Positions 16,564 through 26,402 of a stretch of DNA of 64,000 nt are shown in pieces (the first letter of the stretch is position 1; every line of letters begins with the position of its first letter). The stretch is taken from the NCBI GenBank assembly GCA_963972065.1, contig CAXAVJ010000003.1:36047-100046 (forward strand), given 5' to 3'. The notes beneath the pieces were generated by a model. It searched no databases. It worked only from the letters and a program-made list of their open reading frames with translations, and had not been told where the DNA came from. The translations under genes and the position numbers were made by a program. The stretch comes from UBA1479 sp963972065 (lineage in GTDB: Bacteria > Pseudomonadota > Alphaproteobacteria > Rhodospirillales > Casp-alpha2).

Positions 16564-18984
16564 TTAGTGGGTCACCACACCGCCGACATCGTCGTCGTCG
16601 GCGCTGCCCGACCGGAGGGCACGAGCCTCCAATTCAGCCTTTTCCTCGTCCCATTCGACCGGGGTCACCGGGCTGGCGAGAGCATGCGAAAGCACCTCGT
16701 CAACGGTCGTCACGGGCACGATTTCCAGCCCGCGCTTCACGTTTTCGGGAATCTCCGACAAATCCTTCTCGTTGTCCTTGGGAATCAGAACCTTCTTGAT
16801 CCCGCCGCGGAGTGCTGCGAGCAGCTTTTCCTTAAGCCCACCAATCGGCAGAACGCGCCCGCGCAGGGTCACTTCGCCGGTCATGGCGACGTCTTTGCGA
16901 ACCGGGATGCCGGTCAGCACGGACACGATTGAGGTCACCATGCCGACGCCGGCCGACGGGCCGTCCTTGGGTGTCGCCCCTTCGGGCACGTGGACGTGGA
17001 TGTCGCGCTTGTTGAACAGCGGCGGCAGGATGCCGAGCGAAGCCGAGCGCGACTGCACATAGGATTTGGCCGCCTGGATGGATTCCTGCATGACGTCGCC
17101 AAGCTTGCCGGTGATGGTCATCTTGCCCTTGCCCGGCACCATGACGGCTTCGATGTTGAGAAGTTCGCCGCCGACCTCGGTCCAGGCCAGACCCGTGACC
17201 ACGCCGACCATGTCCTCGGCTTCGATCTCGCCGAACCGATACTTGCGCACGCCGCCGTACTTTTCCAGGTTCTTGGACGTGACCTTGATGGTCTTGGACG
17301 CCCCGATCATGATCTCCTTGACCGCCTTGCGGGCCAGGTTGGCCAACTCGCGCTCCAGATTACGAACCCCGGATTCCCGCGTGTAATAGCGAATCAGGTC
17401 TCGCAGGGCGCCATCGGAAATCGACCACTCGTCCTTCTTCAGGCCGTGCGCCTTGATCTGCTTGGGCAGCAGATGGCGGTTGGCGATCTCAACCTTCTCG
17501 TCCTCGGTGTAACCGGACAGGCGGATGATCTCCATGCGGTCCAGCAACGGGCCCGGCATGTTCATGGTATTTGCGGTGGTCACGAACATCACGTCCGACA
17601 GGTCGTAATCGACCTCCAGATAATGGTCGTTGAAGGTGGAATTCTGTTCCGGATCAAGCACTTCAAGCAGCGCCGAGGCCGGATCGCCGCGCCAGTCCTG
17701 GCCCATTTTGTCGACTTCGTCGAGCAGGAACAGCGGGTTGGACGACTTGGCCTTCTTCATGCCCTGGACGACCTTGCCCGGCATGGAGCCGATATAGGTG
17801 CGCCGATGGCCGCGGATTTCCGATTCGTCCCGCACGCCACCCAACGACATGCGCACGAAATTGCGGCCCGTCGCCTTGGCAATGGATTTACCGAGGGACG
17901 TCTTGCCCACGCCCGGAGGGCCCACGAGACATAAGATCGGTCCAGTGACCTTATTCGTACGATGCTGGACAGCCAAGTATTCAAGGATGCGTTCCTTGAC
18001 CTTTTCCAGCCCATAATGATCCTCGTTGAGGACTTCCTCGGCCTTCAACAGGTCCTTCTTCACCCGGGTGCGCTTCTTCCACGGAATGGACAGCATCCAA
18101 TCCAGATAGTTGCGCACCACCGTGGCTTCGGCGGACATCGGGCTCATGGAGCGCAACTTCTTCAGCTCCGCCTCGGCCTTTTCCTTGGCTTCCTTGGTCA
18201 GCCGGGTCTTGGCGATCTTTTCCTCGATCTCCGCAACCTCGTCCTTGCCTTCGTCGGTTTCGCCCAGTTCCTTCTGAATGGCCTTCAATTGCTCGTTCAG
18301 ATAGTACTCGCGCTGGGTCTTCTCCATCTGGCGCTTGACCCGGTTACGGATCTTTTTCTCGACCTGCAGGACGCCGATTTCCGATTCCATGTGGGAATAG
18401 ACGCGCTCCAGGCGCTCGGCCGCGGATTCAATCTCCAGCAGTTCCTGCTTTTCCGAAATTTTCAGCGCCAGATGCGAGGCGACGGTGTCGGCCAGCTTGT
18501 TGGCTTCGTCAATTTGATTAATTGAAACAAGAACTTCTGGCGGAATTTTCTTGTTTAACTTTATGTACTGCTCGAACTGGCCGATGACCGAGCGCGACAA
18601 CGCCTCAAGTTCGTTCTCATCCCCTTCCTCGTCGGGGATCAGTTCGGCCTCGACCTCGAAGAACGAGGGATTGTCCACGAACTCGGTGACTTTCGCGCGC
18701 TGCACGCCCTCGACCAGCACTTTTACCGTACCGTCCGGCAGTTTCAGAAGCTGCAGCACCGTCGAGACCGTACCGACGGTGTAGATGTCGTCGGCCGTCG
18801 GATCGTCCTGGGCCGCGTTCTTCTGCGCCACCAGCAGGATCTGCTTGTCGTCCTGCATGACGTCTTCAAGCGCCCGCACGGATTTGTCGCGGCCGACGAA
18901 CAGCGGCACGATCATGTGCGGGAACACGACGATGTCGCGCAACGGCAGAACGGGAAATTGCTGGGACTTCATACCTGGGAACAT
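16564..18984 (-). CDS. lon: ATP-dependent protease La (Lon)
   Basis: AAA+ serine protease that degrades misfolded and regulatory proteins in the cytoplasm. 806 residues: N-terminal substrate domain (LPVLPLRDIVVFPHMIVPLFVGR), AAA+ module with Walker A GPPGVGKTS and sensor regions, and C-terminal protease domain with the catalytic serine in PKDGPSAG. Two ATGs compete, 18984 and 18972 (MKSQQFPVLP); both have a purine-rich site nearby. It follows clpX on the same strand with a 126-base gap, so it may have its own promoter. Confidence 0.97.
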   Translation of the reverse strand: MFPGMKSQQFPVLPLRDIVVFPHMIVPLFVGRDKSVRALEDVMQDDKQILLVAQKNAAQDDPTADDIYTVGTVSTVLQLLKLPDGTVKVLVEGVQRAKVTEFVDNPSFFEVEAELIPDEEGDENELEALSRSVIGQFEQYIKLNKKIPPEVLVSINQIDEANKLADTVASHLALKISEKQELLEIESAAERLERVYSHMESEIGVLQVEKKIRNRVKRQMEKTQREYYLNEQLKAIQKELGETDEGKDEVAEIEEKIAKTRLTKEAKEKAEAELKKLRSMSPMSAEATVVRNYLDWMLSIPWKKRTRVKKDLLKAEEVLNEDHYGLEKVKERILEYLAVQHRTNKVTGPILCLVGPPGVGKTSLGKSIAKATGRNFVRMSLGGVRDESEIRGHRRTYIGSMPGKVVQGMKKAKSSNPLFLLDEVDKMGQDWRGDPASALLEVLDPEQNSTFNDHYLEVDYDLSDVMFVTTANTMNMPGPLLDRMEIIRLSGYTEDEKVEIANRHLLPKQIKAHGLKKDEWSISDGALRDLIRYYTRESGVRNLERELANLARKAVKEIMIGASKTIKVTSKNLEKYGGVRKYRFGEIEAEDMVGVVTGLAWTEVGGELLNIEAVMVPGKGKMTITGKLGDVMQESIQAAKSYVQSRSASLGILPPLFNKRDIHVHVPEGATPKDGPSAGVGMVTSIVSVLTGIPVRKDVAMTGEVTLRGRVLPIGGLKEKLLAALRGGIKKVLIPKDNEKDLSEIPENVKRGLEIVPVTTVDEVLSHALASPVTPVEWDEEKAELEARALRSGSADDDDVGGVVTH

Positions 18985-19110
18985 CTGGCCTCAACACGGG
19001 AAGACCGTGCCGCAAGGGCAACGGCGGGTTGGAATTGCTTCACAACAAAGGTGGGGGATGGAACGCTGCGGCGCAAGCCCAGACCGTGGATAACCTTGGA
19101 AAGACGCAAA

Positions 19111-20376
19111 TTACGCGCTGGTTTCCACTTCTTCGGCCTTTTCGCCATAGATGAACAGCGGGTTGGCACTTTCTTCCACCACCTCTCCATTGATGACGAC
19201 CTCTTCCACACCTTCCATGCCGGGAAGGTCGAACATGGTGTCGAGGAGAATGTTTTCCATGATCGACCGCAAGCCCCGGGCACCGGTCTTGCGCTCGACG
19301 GCCTTGATGGCGATGGAACGAAGGGCGGCTTCGGAGAACGTCAGCTTGGTGTCTTCCATCTCGAACAGGCGCTGGTACTGCTTGACCAGGGCGTTCTTCG
19401 GCTTGGTCAGGATTTCCACCAGCGCGTCTTCGTCCAGGTCCTCCAGGGTCGCGACCACCGGCAGGCGGCCGACGAACTCGGGGATCAGGCCGAACTTCAA
19501 CAGATCTTCCGGCTCCACCTCGCGCAGGATTTCGCCGGTCTGGCGTTCCTCGGGCGCGCGCACGTCGGCGCCGAAACCGATGCTGGAGCCCTTGCCGCGG
19601 GCGGAAATGATCTTGTCCAACCCGGCGAAAGCGCCGCCGCAGATGAACAGGATGTTGGTGGTGTCGACCTGCAGGAACTCCTGCTGCGGATGCTTGCGCC
19701 CGCCCTGGGGCGGCACGCTGGCGACCGTGCCTTCCATGATCTTCAGCAGCGCCTGCTGCACGCCTTCCCCCGACACGTCGCGGGTGATCGACGGATTGTC
19801 GGACTTACGGCTGATCTTGTCGACTTCGTCGATGTAGACAATGCCGCGCTGCGCGCGCTCGACGTTGTAGTCAGCGGACTGCAGCAGCTTGAGAATGATG
19901 TTTTCGACGTCTTCGCCCACATAACCGGCTTCGGTCAGGGTCGTTGCGTCGGCCATGGTGAAGGGCACATCCAGGATGCGCGCCAGGGTCTGCGCCAACA
20001 GGGTCTTGCCGCACCCCGTCGGGCCGACCAGCAGGATGTTGGACTTGGCCAGTTCGACGTCGTTGTTCTTGGCGCCGTGGTTCAGGCGCTTGTAGTGGTT
20101 ATGCACGGCGACCGACAACACGCGCTTGGCGTTGTTCTGGCCGATCACGTAGTCATCGAGGACGGCACAAATGTCCATCGGCGTCGGCACGCCGTCGCCC
20201 GACTTCACGAGGTTCGTCTTGTGCTCTTCGCGGATGATGTCCATGCACAGTTCGACGCATTCGTCGCAGATGAACACGGTCGGACCCGCGATCAGCTTGC
20301 GCACCTCGTGCTGACTTTTGCCGCAGAACGAGCAGTAAAGGGTGTTCTTGGAGTCGCTGCCGGTGGTTTTCGTCAT
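19111..20376 (-). CDS. clpX: ATP-dependent Clp protease ATP-binding subunit ClpX
   Basis: AAA+ unfoldase that feeds substrates to ClpP. The 421-residue protein begins with the zinc-binding domain (Cys15, Cys18, Cys37, Cys40), then Walker A GPTGCGKT, the pore loop GYVGEDVE, and GGRKHPQQEF holding the RKH loop. It lies downstream of clpP on the same strand with a 185-base gap, which may contain a separate promoter; nothing else is seen there. Confidence 0.98.
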   Translation of the reverse strand: MTKTTGSDSKNTLYCSFCGKSQHEVRKLIAGPTVFICDECVELCMDIIREEHKTNLVKSGDGVPTPMDICAVLDDYVIGQNNAKRVLSVAVHNHYKRLNHGAKNNDVELAKSNILLVGPTGCGKTLLAQTLARILDVPFTMADATTLTEAGYVGEDVENIILKLLQSADYNVERAQRGIVYIDEVDKISRKSDNPSITRDVSGEGVQQALLKIMEGTVASVPPQGGRKHPQQEFLQVDTTNILFICGGAFAGLDKIISARGKGSSIGFGADVRAPEERQTGEILREVEPEDLLKFGLIPEFVGRLPVVATLEDLDEDALVEILTKPKNALVKQYQRLFEMEDTKLTFSEAALRSIAIKAVERKTGARGLRSIMENILLDTMFDLPGMEGVEEVVINGEVVEESANPLFIYGEKAEEVETSA

Positions 20377-20561
20377 TGTTTATCCTGTTGGTCCCGCGCC
20401 GCCTCCCGGATCAAGACCATGTTAGCCGGACCCTTGTGCAACACTCAATCACAATCACGCCCATGGAGCTATGCCAAAAGACGTAGCGGCGGAGAGACGT
20501 CCCGTGGTGCTTACGCCGCCACCCAAGACACGGGGGCAGCCATTTAGACGGATGCCGCGGC

Positions 20562-21212
20562 TCAACTCTTGCCGGACTTGCCGCCGTCGTCGTCGCCGGT
20601 CGTCGGCCGGTTGGCGACCACTTCGTCGATCAGACCGAACGCCTTGGCTTCCTCTGGAGTCATGAATTTGTCACGCTCCATCGCGTTTTCAATGGTTTCC
20701 ATCGATTGGCCGGTATGTTCGACATAGATTTCATTGAGCCGCTGGCGCAGCGCGATGATCTCGCGGGCATGGATTTCGATGTCCGATGCCTGCCCTTGGA
20801 AGCCGCCCGACGGCTGGTGAACCATGATCCGCGAATTGGGCAGCGAGTAGCGCTTTCCGGGGGCACCCGCAGCCAGCAGAAGCGAGCCCATGGACGCCGC
20901 CTGACCGATGCAAACCGTCGACACATCCGGCTTGATGTAGCGAATCGTATCGTAGATCGCGAGGCCGGAGGTCACGACGCCGCCCGGCGAATTGATGTAG
21001 AACGAGATGTCCTTGGAAGGATTCTCGGATTCCAGGAACAGCAACTGCGCGCAGACCAGGCTCGAGACATGATCCTCGACCCCACCGGTCAGGAAGATGA
21101 TGCGTTCCTTCAACAGCCGCGAATAGATGTCGTAGGCGCGCTCACCCCGGTTGGTGGTCTCGACGACCATGGGCACCAGGGTATTCATGTAGATGTCGTG
21201 GGGATCGGTCAT
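20562..21212 (-). CDS. clpP: ATP-dependent Clp protease proteolytic subunit ClpP
   Basis: Serine peptidase that forms the tetradecameric chamber of the ClpXP protease. 216 residues with Ser107 in GQAASMGS, His132 in MVHQPSGG and a conserved Asp further on; GERAYDIYSRLL(K)ERIIFL at the N-terminus is typical. It lies 90 bases after trigger factor and upstream of clpX, the standard tig-clpP-clpX order. Confidence 0.98.
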   Translation of the reverse strand: MTDPHDIYMNTLVPMVVETTNRGERAYDIYSRLLKERIIFLTGGVEDHVSSLVCAQLLFLESENPSKDISFYINSPGGVVTSGLAIYDTIRYIKPDVSTVCIGQAASMGSLLLAAGAPGKRYSLPNSRIMVHQPSGGFQGQASDIEIHAREIIALRQRLNEIYVEHTGQSMETIENAMERDKFMTPEEAKAFGLIDEVVANRPTTGDDDGGKSGKS

Positions 21213-21302
21213 GCCGCGGTCCTTATGATACGTGCTGCTCGGGATGACGGGTCCGGGGATGCGGGCCGCCTATGCTCTGATAGCGCCCCGGTCCTGCCGC
21301 CG

Positions 21303-22802
21303 CTACTCCTTTTTCGCCGCCGGCTTCTTTGCCGCGGCCTTCTTCTTGGCCGGCTCCTTGCCGTCCGCCGCGTCGTCCTTGGCCGCTGCCTTCTTGGGGG
21401 CAGCCTTCTTCTTGGTGGCCGGCTTCTTGGCTTCCTTGGCTTCGTCCTCGGCCTCAAGAACCTTGATCAGGTCTTCGAAGGACGCCGGCTTTTCCGTCAC
21501 CTGGGCCAGTTCGATGATGTAGTCGATGACCTTTTCCTCGAACACGGGCGCCTTGATCTGCTCCTGCGCCTGGGGATTGGAGCGGAAGAATTCCAGCACC
21601 TGCTGCTCCTGCCCCGGGTATTTCTGGGCCTCCTGCATCATGGCGCGGTTGACGTCTTCCGGCGACACCTGGATGGCGTTGGCACGGCCGACTTCAGACA
21701 GCAACAGGCCCAGCTTGACCCGCCGTTCGGCGATATCGCGGAACTCTGCCTTGTGCTCTTCGTCCGACTTGTCGTCGTGATCGTGGGCATGGTCGTGATC
21801 ATGGTCATGATCGTGGTCGTGATCATGTTCCTGCTTACGCTGTTCCTCGAACTGGGCCCAGATGTTGTCGAATTCCATCTCCACCATCTTGGGCGGCATC
21901 TCGAAGTCATGGCTGTCGGCCAGCTGATCCAACAGTACGCGCTTCACCTGCATGCGCGCCATCTGATCGAACTCGCGGCGCTGGCCTTCGACGATCCGCT
22001 CTTTCAGCGCGTCCAGGCTTTCCAGACCCGCCTTCTTGGCCAGCTCGTCGTCGATCGGCGCCGGCTTGGCCTCGCGGATTTCGTGAACCTTGACGTCGAA
22101 CACGGCTTCCTTGCCGGCCAGGTCCTTGGCCGCGTATTCGGCGGGGAAGTTGACCTTGACCTCGATATCGGCACCGACATCGACGCCGATCAGCTGTTCC
22201 TCGAAGCCCGGAATGAACGAGCCGGAGCCCAATTCCAGTTGATATCCATCGGCCTTGCCACCGGCGAACTCGACGCCGTCCAGCTTGCCGACGAAGTCGA
22301 TGACGCAGACGTCACCCGACTTGGTCTTGCGCTTGGCGGTGATCGGCTCGGACGTTTTATGGGCGCTGGCCAGATTTTCGAGGGTTTCCTCGACCTGCTT
22401 CTCGTCCGGTTTCAGGACCAGTTTCTCAAGCTTCAGCTTGGAAAAGTCCATCGGCGTGATTTCGGGCAGGATGTCCACGGCCAGCGTGTACTCCAGATCC
22501 TTGCCCTCGTCGAAGGAAGTGATCTCGACCTGCGGCTGGGTCGCGGCACGGATGCCCTTCTCAGCTAGCGCCTGGGCGGAGGAATCGTTCACCGCCTGAT
22601 CCAGGATCTCGCCCAGGATCGACGGCCCGAAGCGCTTGCGCAGCAGACCCACGGGCACCTTGCCGGGCCGGAAACCGGGCAGCGAGGCGGATTGTGCGAC
22701 TTCCTGAAGACGCAGGTTGATTTTCTCTTCAATGTCCTTGGCGGCCACGGTGACTTTCATCTCGCGGCTCAGGCCTTCGGATTTTGTCTCGACGACTTGC
22801 AT
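21303..22802 (-). CDS. tig: Trigger factor with a His-Asp repeat and a Lys/Ala-rich tail
   Basis: Ribosome-associated chaperone and peptidyl-prolyl isomerase. From ATG 22802 (GGGAG site just upstream) the product is 499 residues, longer than the roughly 430-450 usual. Ribosome-binding signature GFRPGKVP is at 43-50, the FKBP domain spans about 150-245, and the helical C-domain follows. Two additions stand out: a run of alternating His and Asp at 326-344 inside the C-domain, and a low-complexity tail (about 455-499) of KKAA/KKPA repeats like histone H1-type tails. The ATG further upstream in frame would add 20 basic residues and is unlikely. Confidence 0.96.
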   Translation of the reverse strand: MQVVETKSEGLSREMKVTVAAKDIEEKINLRLQEVAQSASLPGFRPGKVPVGLLRKRFGPSILGEILDQAVNDSSAQALAEKGIRAATQPQVEITSFDEGKDLEYTLAVDILPEITPMDFSKLKLEKLVLKPDEKQVEETLENLASAHKTSEPITAKRKTKSGDVCVIDFVGKLDGVEFAGGKADGYQLELGSGSFIPGFEEQLIGVDVGADIEVKVNFPAEYAAKDLAGKEAVFDVKVHEIREAKPAPIDDELAKKAGLESLDALKERIVEGQRREFDQMARMQVKRVLLDQLADSHDFEMPPKMVEMEFDNIWAQFEEQRKQEHDHDHDHDHDHDHAHDHDDKSDEEHKAEFRDIAERRVKLGLLLSEVGRANAIQVSPEDVNRAMMQEAQKYPGQEQQVLEFFRSNPQAQEQIKAPVFEEKVIDYIIELAQVTEKPASFEDLIKVLEAEDEAKEAKKPATKKKAAPKKAAAKDDAADGKEPAKKKAAAKKPAAKKE

Positions 22803-22955
22803 GGAACTCCCGTTTCGGAAATCTGCGGCGAAGCACCTAAATCGGCGCCGCCTGTAAAACACACTAGGATTAAGCCCTCAACTCCCGGGCGGATATATAG
22901 GCCGCCACCCCGGACCCGGCAACGATAAACGGCTGGTCGGAATAATCCTGCTACT

Positions 22956-23063
22956 AGGTGTAGCCTCCCTCCACACGCATTCGCGCGCTTCGGGGAGGCA
23001 CGCCTACACCTAAACGCCTTCGATTGGCAGTCCACAAATGGCCTGCCACCCGAAGCCGAAGGC
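22956..23063. other. Two consecutive imperfect hairpins between tRNA-Leu and tig
   Basis: Inverted repeat one pairs aggtgtag (22956-22963) with ctacacct (23004-23011), and the cctccc next to the left arm can pair with ggggagg before the right arm. Inverted repeat two pairs gccttcg (23016-23022) with cgaaggc (23057-23063), with an inner ggcag/ctgcc stem. They fill most of the gap between the tRNA 3' end and the tig leader. They may act as terminator, processing site or tig leader structure; no T-run follows either. Confidence 0.4.
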
Positions 23064-23069
23064 ATAGGG

Positions 23070-23155
23070 TGGTGCGGGCGGAGGGACTTGAACCCCCACG
23101 GCCAAAGGCCACCAGGACCTAAACCTGACGCGTCTACCAATTCCGCCACGCCCGC
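23070..23155 (-). tRNA. tRNA-Leu (TAG)
   Basis: 86 bases with a long variable arm (TGGTGGCCTTTGGCCG), typical of class II tRNA-Leu. Acceptor GCGGGCG pairs with CGCCCGC, the anticodon loop reads TTTAGGT with TAG, the T-arm is GGGGGTTCAAGTCCC and CCA is encoded. Confidence 0.97.
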
Positions 23156-23254
23156 CGACGCCGCCGGGATGCCCGACCAGCGAGCGGCGCGACTTTATCC
23201 ATTCTGACAACGATTACAACCGGGAAATCGGCCCTGCACCGGCGCGCTGCGGGC

Positions 23255-24682
23255 TTATCCCCGCAGGTGCGCCTTCACGCCCGAGGACATATCGACGCTT
23301 CCGGCAGAGGTGTAGGCCTCGTGGTTACCCTCGATACGGCCCAGATCGTAGAGGTAGTTGACCATCAGACCCGCCGACTGGGTCAAGCCCTTGTCCGAGG
23401 TATCGCCCAGCCAATTGAGGCGTTCGAGCCGCGCCCCGTTCGACAGGTGGAAATGCGCCACCGGGTCGCGCGCGCGCCCTCCCCGGCCCTTTTCCTTGGC
23501 CAAGTAGCGTGCCGCCAGGCGCGTCAACGGCCCCTGCAGGGCGGCGGTCATGACATCGTCCTTGATCCAGGCGGGGGTATCGAGGACCGAAATCAACGAT
23601 CCCTTGGCCCCGCCCTTGCGGCCCGTGGCCGCGTTCAGCGCCTTACGCTCCTCGGCCGAGAACAGCTTGGGCTCCCCCTCTGCCAAAAGTTCGTTGAGCC
23701 AACTACGGAAACCGGGAATCGGCGACAGGGTCGCGAAGGTCTTGAGATTCGGGAACTCCTGGGACAGCTGCTGCGCCACCCGCTTGATCAGGAAGTTGCC
23801 GAAACTGATGCCCGCAAGCCCCTTCTGCGCGTTGGAGATGGAATAGAAGATCGCCGTGTCGGCGGCGGCCGGGTCGGTCGCCGGGGCGTCGGTGTCGAGC
23901 AGCGCCTGCACATTGGCCGCCATGCCATTGACCAAAGCGACCTCGACGAAGATCAGGGGCTCGTCGGGCATGCGTGGATGGAAGAAGGCATAGCAGCGAC
24001 GGTCGGAATCAAGCCGATTTTTGAGGTCTTCCCAGCCCTTGATGGCATGCACGGCCTCGTAGGCGATCAACTTTTCCAACAACGAGGCCGAAGAGGAATC
24101 CCAGGCGATCCGCCGCAATTCCAGGAAATCGACGTCAAACCAACTGGCCAAAAGGTCCCGCAGGTCGTGCTCCATGGCCTTCAGACCCACGTCGGACTTG
24201 GCAAGCGGCAGCAGTTCCGCGCGCAGGTCGACCAGGAACTTGACCCCATCGGGCAGCGCGTTGAACTGGGTCAGCAGCCGGCGCCAGGGCGCCTGCAGGC
24301 TGTTCTTGATGTCAATCTGGGCGTTCAGGCGCGCGGCATCGGCATCCGCCGCCTGGAACTTGCCGATGGCCGCTTCGACAGCCTTGGCGTCGGTACCGAA
24401 ATTGCCGGCCATGAGGCGCAGAAATTTCTCGCGCCCGCCCTTGTCCAGAGCCAGATAGACGCGGCCGAGGGCCGCCGCCTTGGTCCGCGCCGAAACCTCG
24501 CCGCCCTTGTTGTCCAGGCATTCCTGCATCTGTTCCAGGATGCGCCCGGCGTCCTCATCCGGCAGGTTGGGGCGCGTGCTCGCGGCGTCCTCGTCGTATG
24601 ACGATCCGGCGATGGACTGCCACCCCCGGCGCAGATTGGACAGGGTTCGGTCGAGGAAACTGCTCGATTTATGTTCGGTCAT
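23255..24682 (-). CDS. Malonyl-CoA decarboxylase
   Basis: Converts malonyl-CoA to acetyl-CoA and CO2. 475 residues without a recognisable targeting peptide. The C-terminal catalytic region shows LKTFATLSPIPGFRSWL, which holds the family's active-site serine, and HFHLSNGARLERLNW, which holds the histidine, followed by LMVNYLYDL. The N-terminal part is the helical domain of the family. It lies 32 bases downstream of the NAD(P)HX repair gene and may be transcribed with it. No malonate-specific transporter or regulator is adjacent, so its metabolic setting is unclear. Confidence 0.93.
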   Translation of the reverse strand: MTEHKSSSFLDRTLSNLRRGWQSIAGSSYDEDAASTRPNLPDEDAGRILEQMQECLDNKGGEVSARTKAAALGRVYLALDKGGREKFLRLMAGNFGTDAKAVEAAIGKFQAADADAARLNAQIDIKNSLQAPWRRLLTQFNALPDGVKFLVDLRAELLPLAKSDVGLKAMEHDLRDLLASWFDVDFLELRRIAWDSSSASLLEKLIAYEAVHAIKGWEDLKNRLDSDRRCYAFFHPRMPDEPLIFVEVALVNGMAANVQALLDTDAPATDPAAADTAIFYSISNAQKGLAGISFGNFLIKRVAQQLSQEFPNLKTFATLSPIPGFRSWLNELLAEGEPKLFSAEERKALNAATGRKGGAKGSLISVLDTPAWIKDDVMTAALQGPLTRLAARYLAKEKGRGGRARDPVAHFHLSNGARLERLNWLGDTSDKGLTQSAGLMVNYLYDLGRIEGNHEAYTSAGSVDMSSGVKAHLRG

Positions 24683-24714
24683 CAGAACCCTTTCAAAGGT
24701 ACACGGACATCCCG

Positions 24715-26280
24715 TTAAACCTGTTCGCTTTTGCCGGCTGGTTCAAGGGGCAAATGGGTGAAAATTTGCCCGGGAACGCATCCCGCCACGACGCCCGGAA
24801 GGGCACGCATGATGCCCGGCATAAGACCGGGAATATCCTCGGCGATCAGGCCATGGCCGACACATTGCGCCGCCGCCGCGTGCAGCCAGACCGCCGCGCA
24901 GGCGGCCGGAAACGGCGCCATGCCCTGGGCCAGAAGCCCCGCCGTGATGCCGGCCAGCACGTCGCCGGTGCCCGCGGTGGCCAGATGGGGCGAGCCGTTG
25001 GCGTTGATCACGGCGCGGCCGTCGGGGGCGGCGATGATCGTGTCGAAGCCCTTCAGCAGAACCACCGCGCCGGACGTCCGGGCGGCGTGGCGCGCGCGAC
25101 TCAGCCGGTCGTCGCCGTCTGGAAAGACACGGGCGAACTCGCCCCCATGGGGGGTGATCACACAATTGCCGTGCAAGGCCGATACCAAGGCGTCGGGAGC
25201 GTCCGCGAAGGCGGAAATGCCGTCGGCGTCCAGCACCACGGGCTTGCCGGTGGCCAGCGCCGCCAAGGCCCGCGCGCGGGTGTCCGGCCCCGGCCCGTTA
25301 CCCGGGCCGACGACCAGGGTCTTGTTCCCGTCCTCGACGTAGGCCCCATACGTGGCTGCATCCGCCATCGGCCGAACCAGCACGCCGGCTGCTCCGGCGC
25401 GGAATATCGCCGTATCCTCGGGCCGGCAGGCGATGGAAACGATCCCCGCCCCGGCCCGCCGGGCCCCGTCGGCGGCCAGACGCGGCGCGCCCGACATGGT
25501 CCCCACCCCCCAGATCACGACATGGCCCCGCGTGTACTTGTGGTCGTCGGGCCCCGGGTGGGGAAAGGCGGGCCACCAGATATCGGCGCTGTTGACCCAG
25601 GTATCGGGGGCCTGGGCCGCGACCGCGGCGTCAGGAATGCCGATGTCGGCGACCCGCACGGCACCACAGAAATCCCGCCCCGGCCGCAGGAAATGCCCCG
25701 GCTTGAATCGGCAAAAAGTCAACGTTTCCTTGGCTTTTATAGCCGCTCCGGCAACAACACCGGTGTCCCCCATGACGCCCGACGGGATATCCACGGCCAG
25801 GACATCCGCCGATGCTGTGTTGAGGGTTTCCGCCACGGTCGCTGCGACGCCGTCGAGCGGGCGCGTGAGCCCCGCCCCGAACAGGGCATCGACGACCCCT
25901 GCCCCCGCCGGATCGAAACCTGTCGTCAACTCTTCCACCGCACCGGTCCATCGGTCCGCCGCCAGGGCGGCATCACCCCGCAACCTCTCCCGCTCGCCCA
26001 GCAGGTAAAGCCGCACTTCGGCCCCCTGGTCCTTCAGCAGGCGCGCCGCCACGAAGCCGTCGCCGCCGTTGTTCCCCGGGCCGCACAAAACAGCCACCGG
26101 CCGTCCGTTGAACAAGGTCCGGGCACGGTCGGCCACGGCGGCTCCCGCCGTTTCCATCAGATCGATACCGGGCGTGCCGCCCGCGATGGTCGCGGCATCG
26201 GCTTGCGCCATCTGATCGACCCGGAGCAAGGCCGCCGGCAACCAGGGCGTGTTTTCCATCGTCATTTCATGCTCCGACAA
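24715..26280 (-). CDS. nnr: Bifunctional NAD(P)H-hydrate epimerase / ADP-dependent dehydratase
   Basis: Repairs damaged hydrated NADH and NADPH. 521 residues with two domains: an N-terminal YjeF_N epimerase with GPGNNGGDGFVAARLL (about 85-100) and a C-terminal ribokinase-like dehydratase with the nucleotide/anion-hole motif TAGTGDVLAG near 450. The fused layout is the usual bacterial form. It reads divergently from the histidine kinase gene across a 122-base spacer. Confidence 0.95.
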   Translation of the reverse strand: MSEHEMTMENTPWLPAALLRVDQMAQADAATIAGGTPGIDLMETAGAAVADRARTLFNGRPVAVLCGPGNNGGDGFVAARLLKDQGAEVRLYLLGERERLRGDAALAADRWTGAVEELTTGFDPAGAGVVDALFGAGLTRPLDGVAATVAETLNTASADVLAVDIPSGVMGDTGVVAGAAIKAKETLTFCRFKPGHFLRPGRDFCGAVRVADIGIPDAAVAAQAPDTWVNSADIWWPAFPHPGPDDHKYTRGHVVIWGVGTMSGAPRLAADGARRAGAGIVSIACRPEDTAIFRAGAAGVLVRPMADAATYGAYVEDGNKTLVVGPGNGPGPDTRARALAALATGKPVVLDADGISAFADAPDALVSALHGNCVITPHGGEFARVFPDGDDRLSRARHAARTSGAVVLLKGFDTIIAAPDGRAVINANGSPHLATAGTGDVLAGITAGLLAQGMAPFPAACAAVWLHAAAAQCVGHGLIAEDIPGLMPGIMRALPGVVAGCVPGQIFTHLPLEPAGKSEQV

Positions 26281-26402
26281 TTCGCGATCTTCACGTTATA
26301 CTCCGGAAAAGGGCGAAACGGCGGGAGAATCCCGGAGTCCGACAGACCCCATCGATCGGTTTTGATGCCGGCGCTGGATATGTATGCTCCGTTACAATTT
26401 AC

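Noticed and set aside
20706..22568. Long plus-strand frame opposite clpP and tig
   Set aside because: Crosses the clpP-tig gap and both real genes; no ribosome site or domain.
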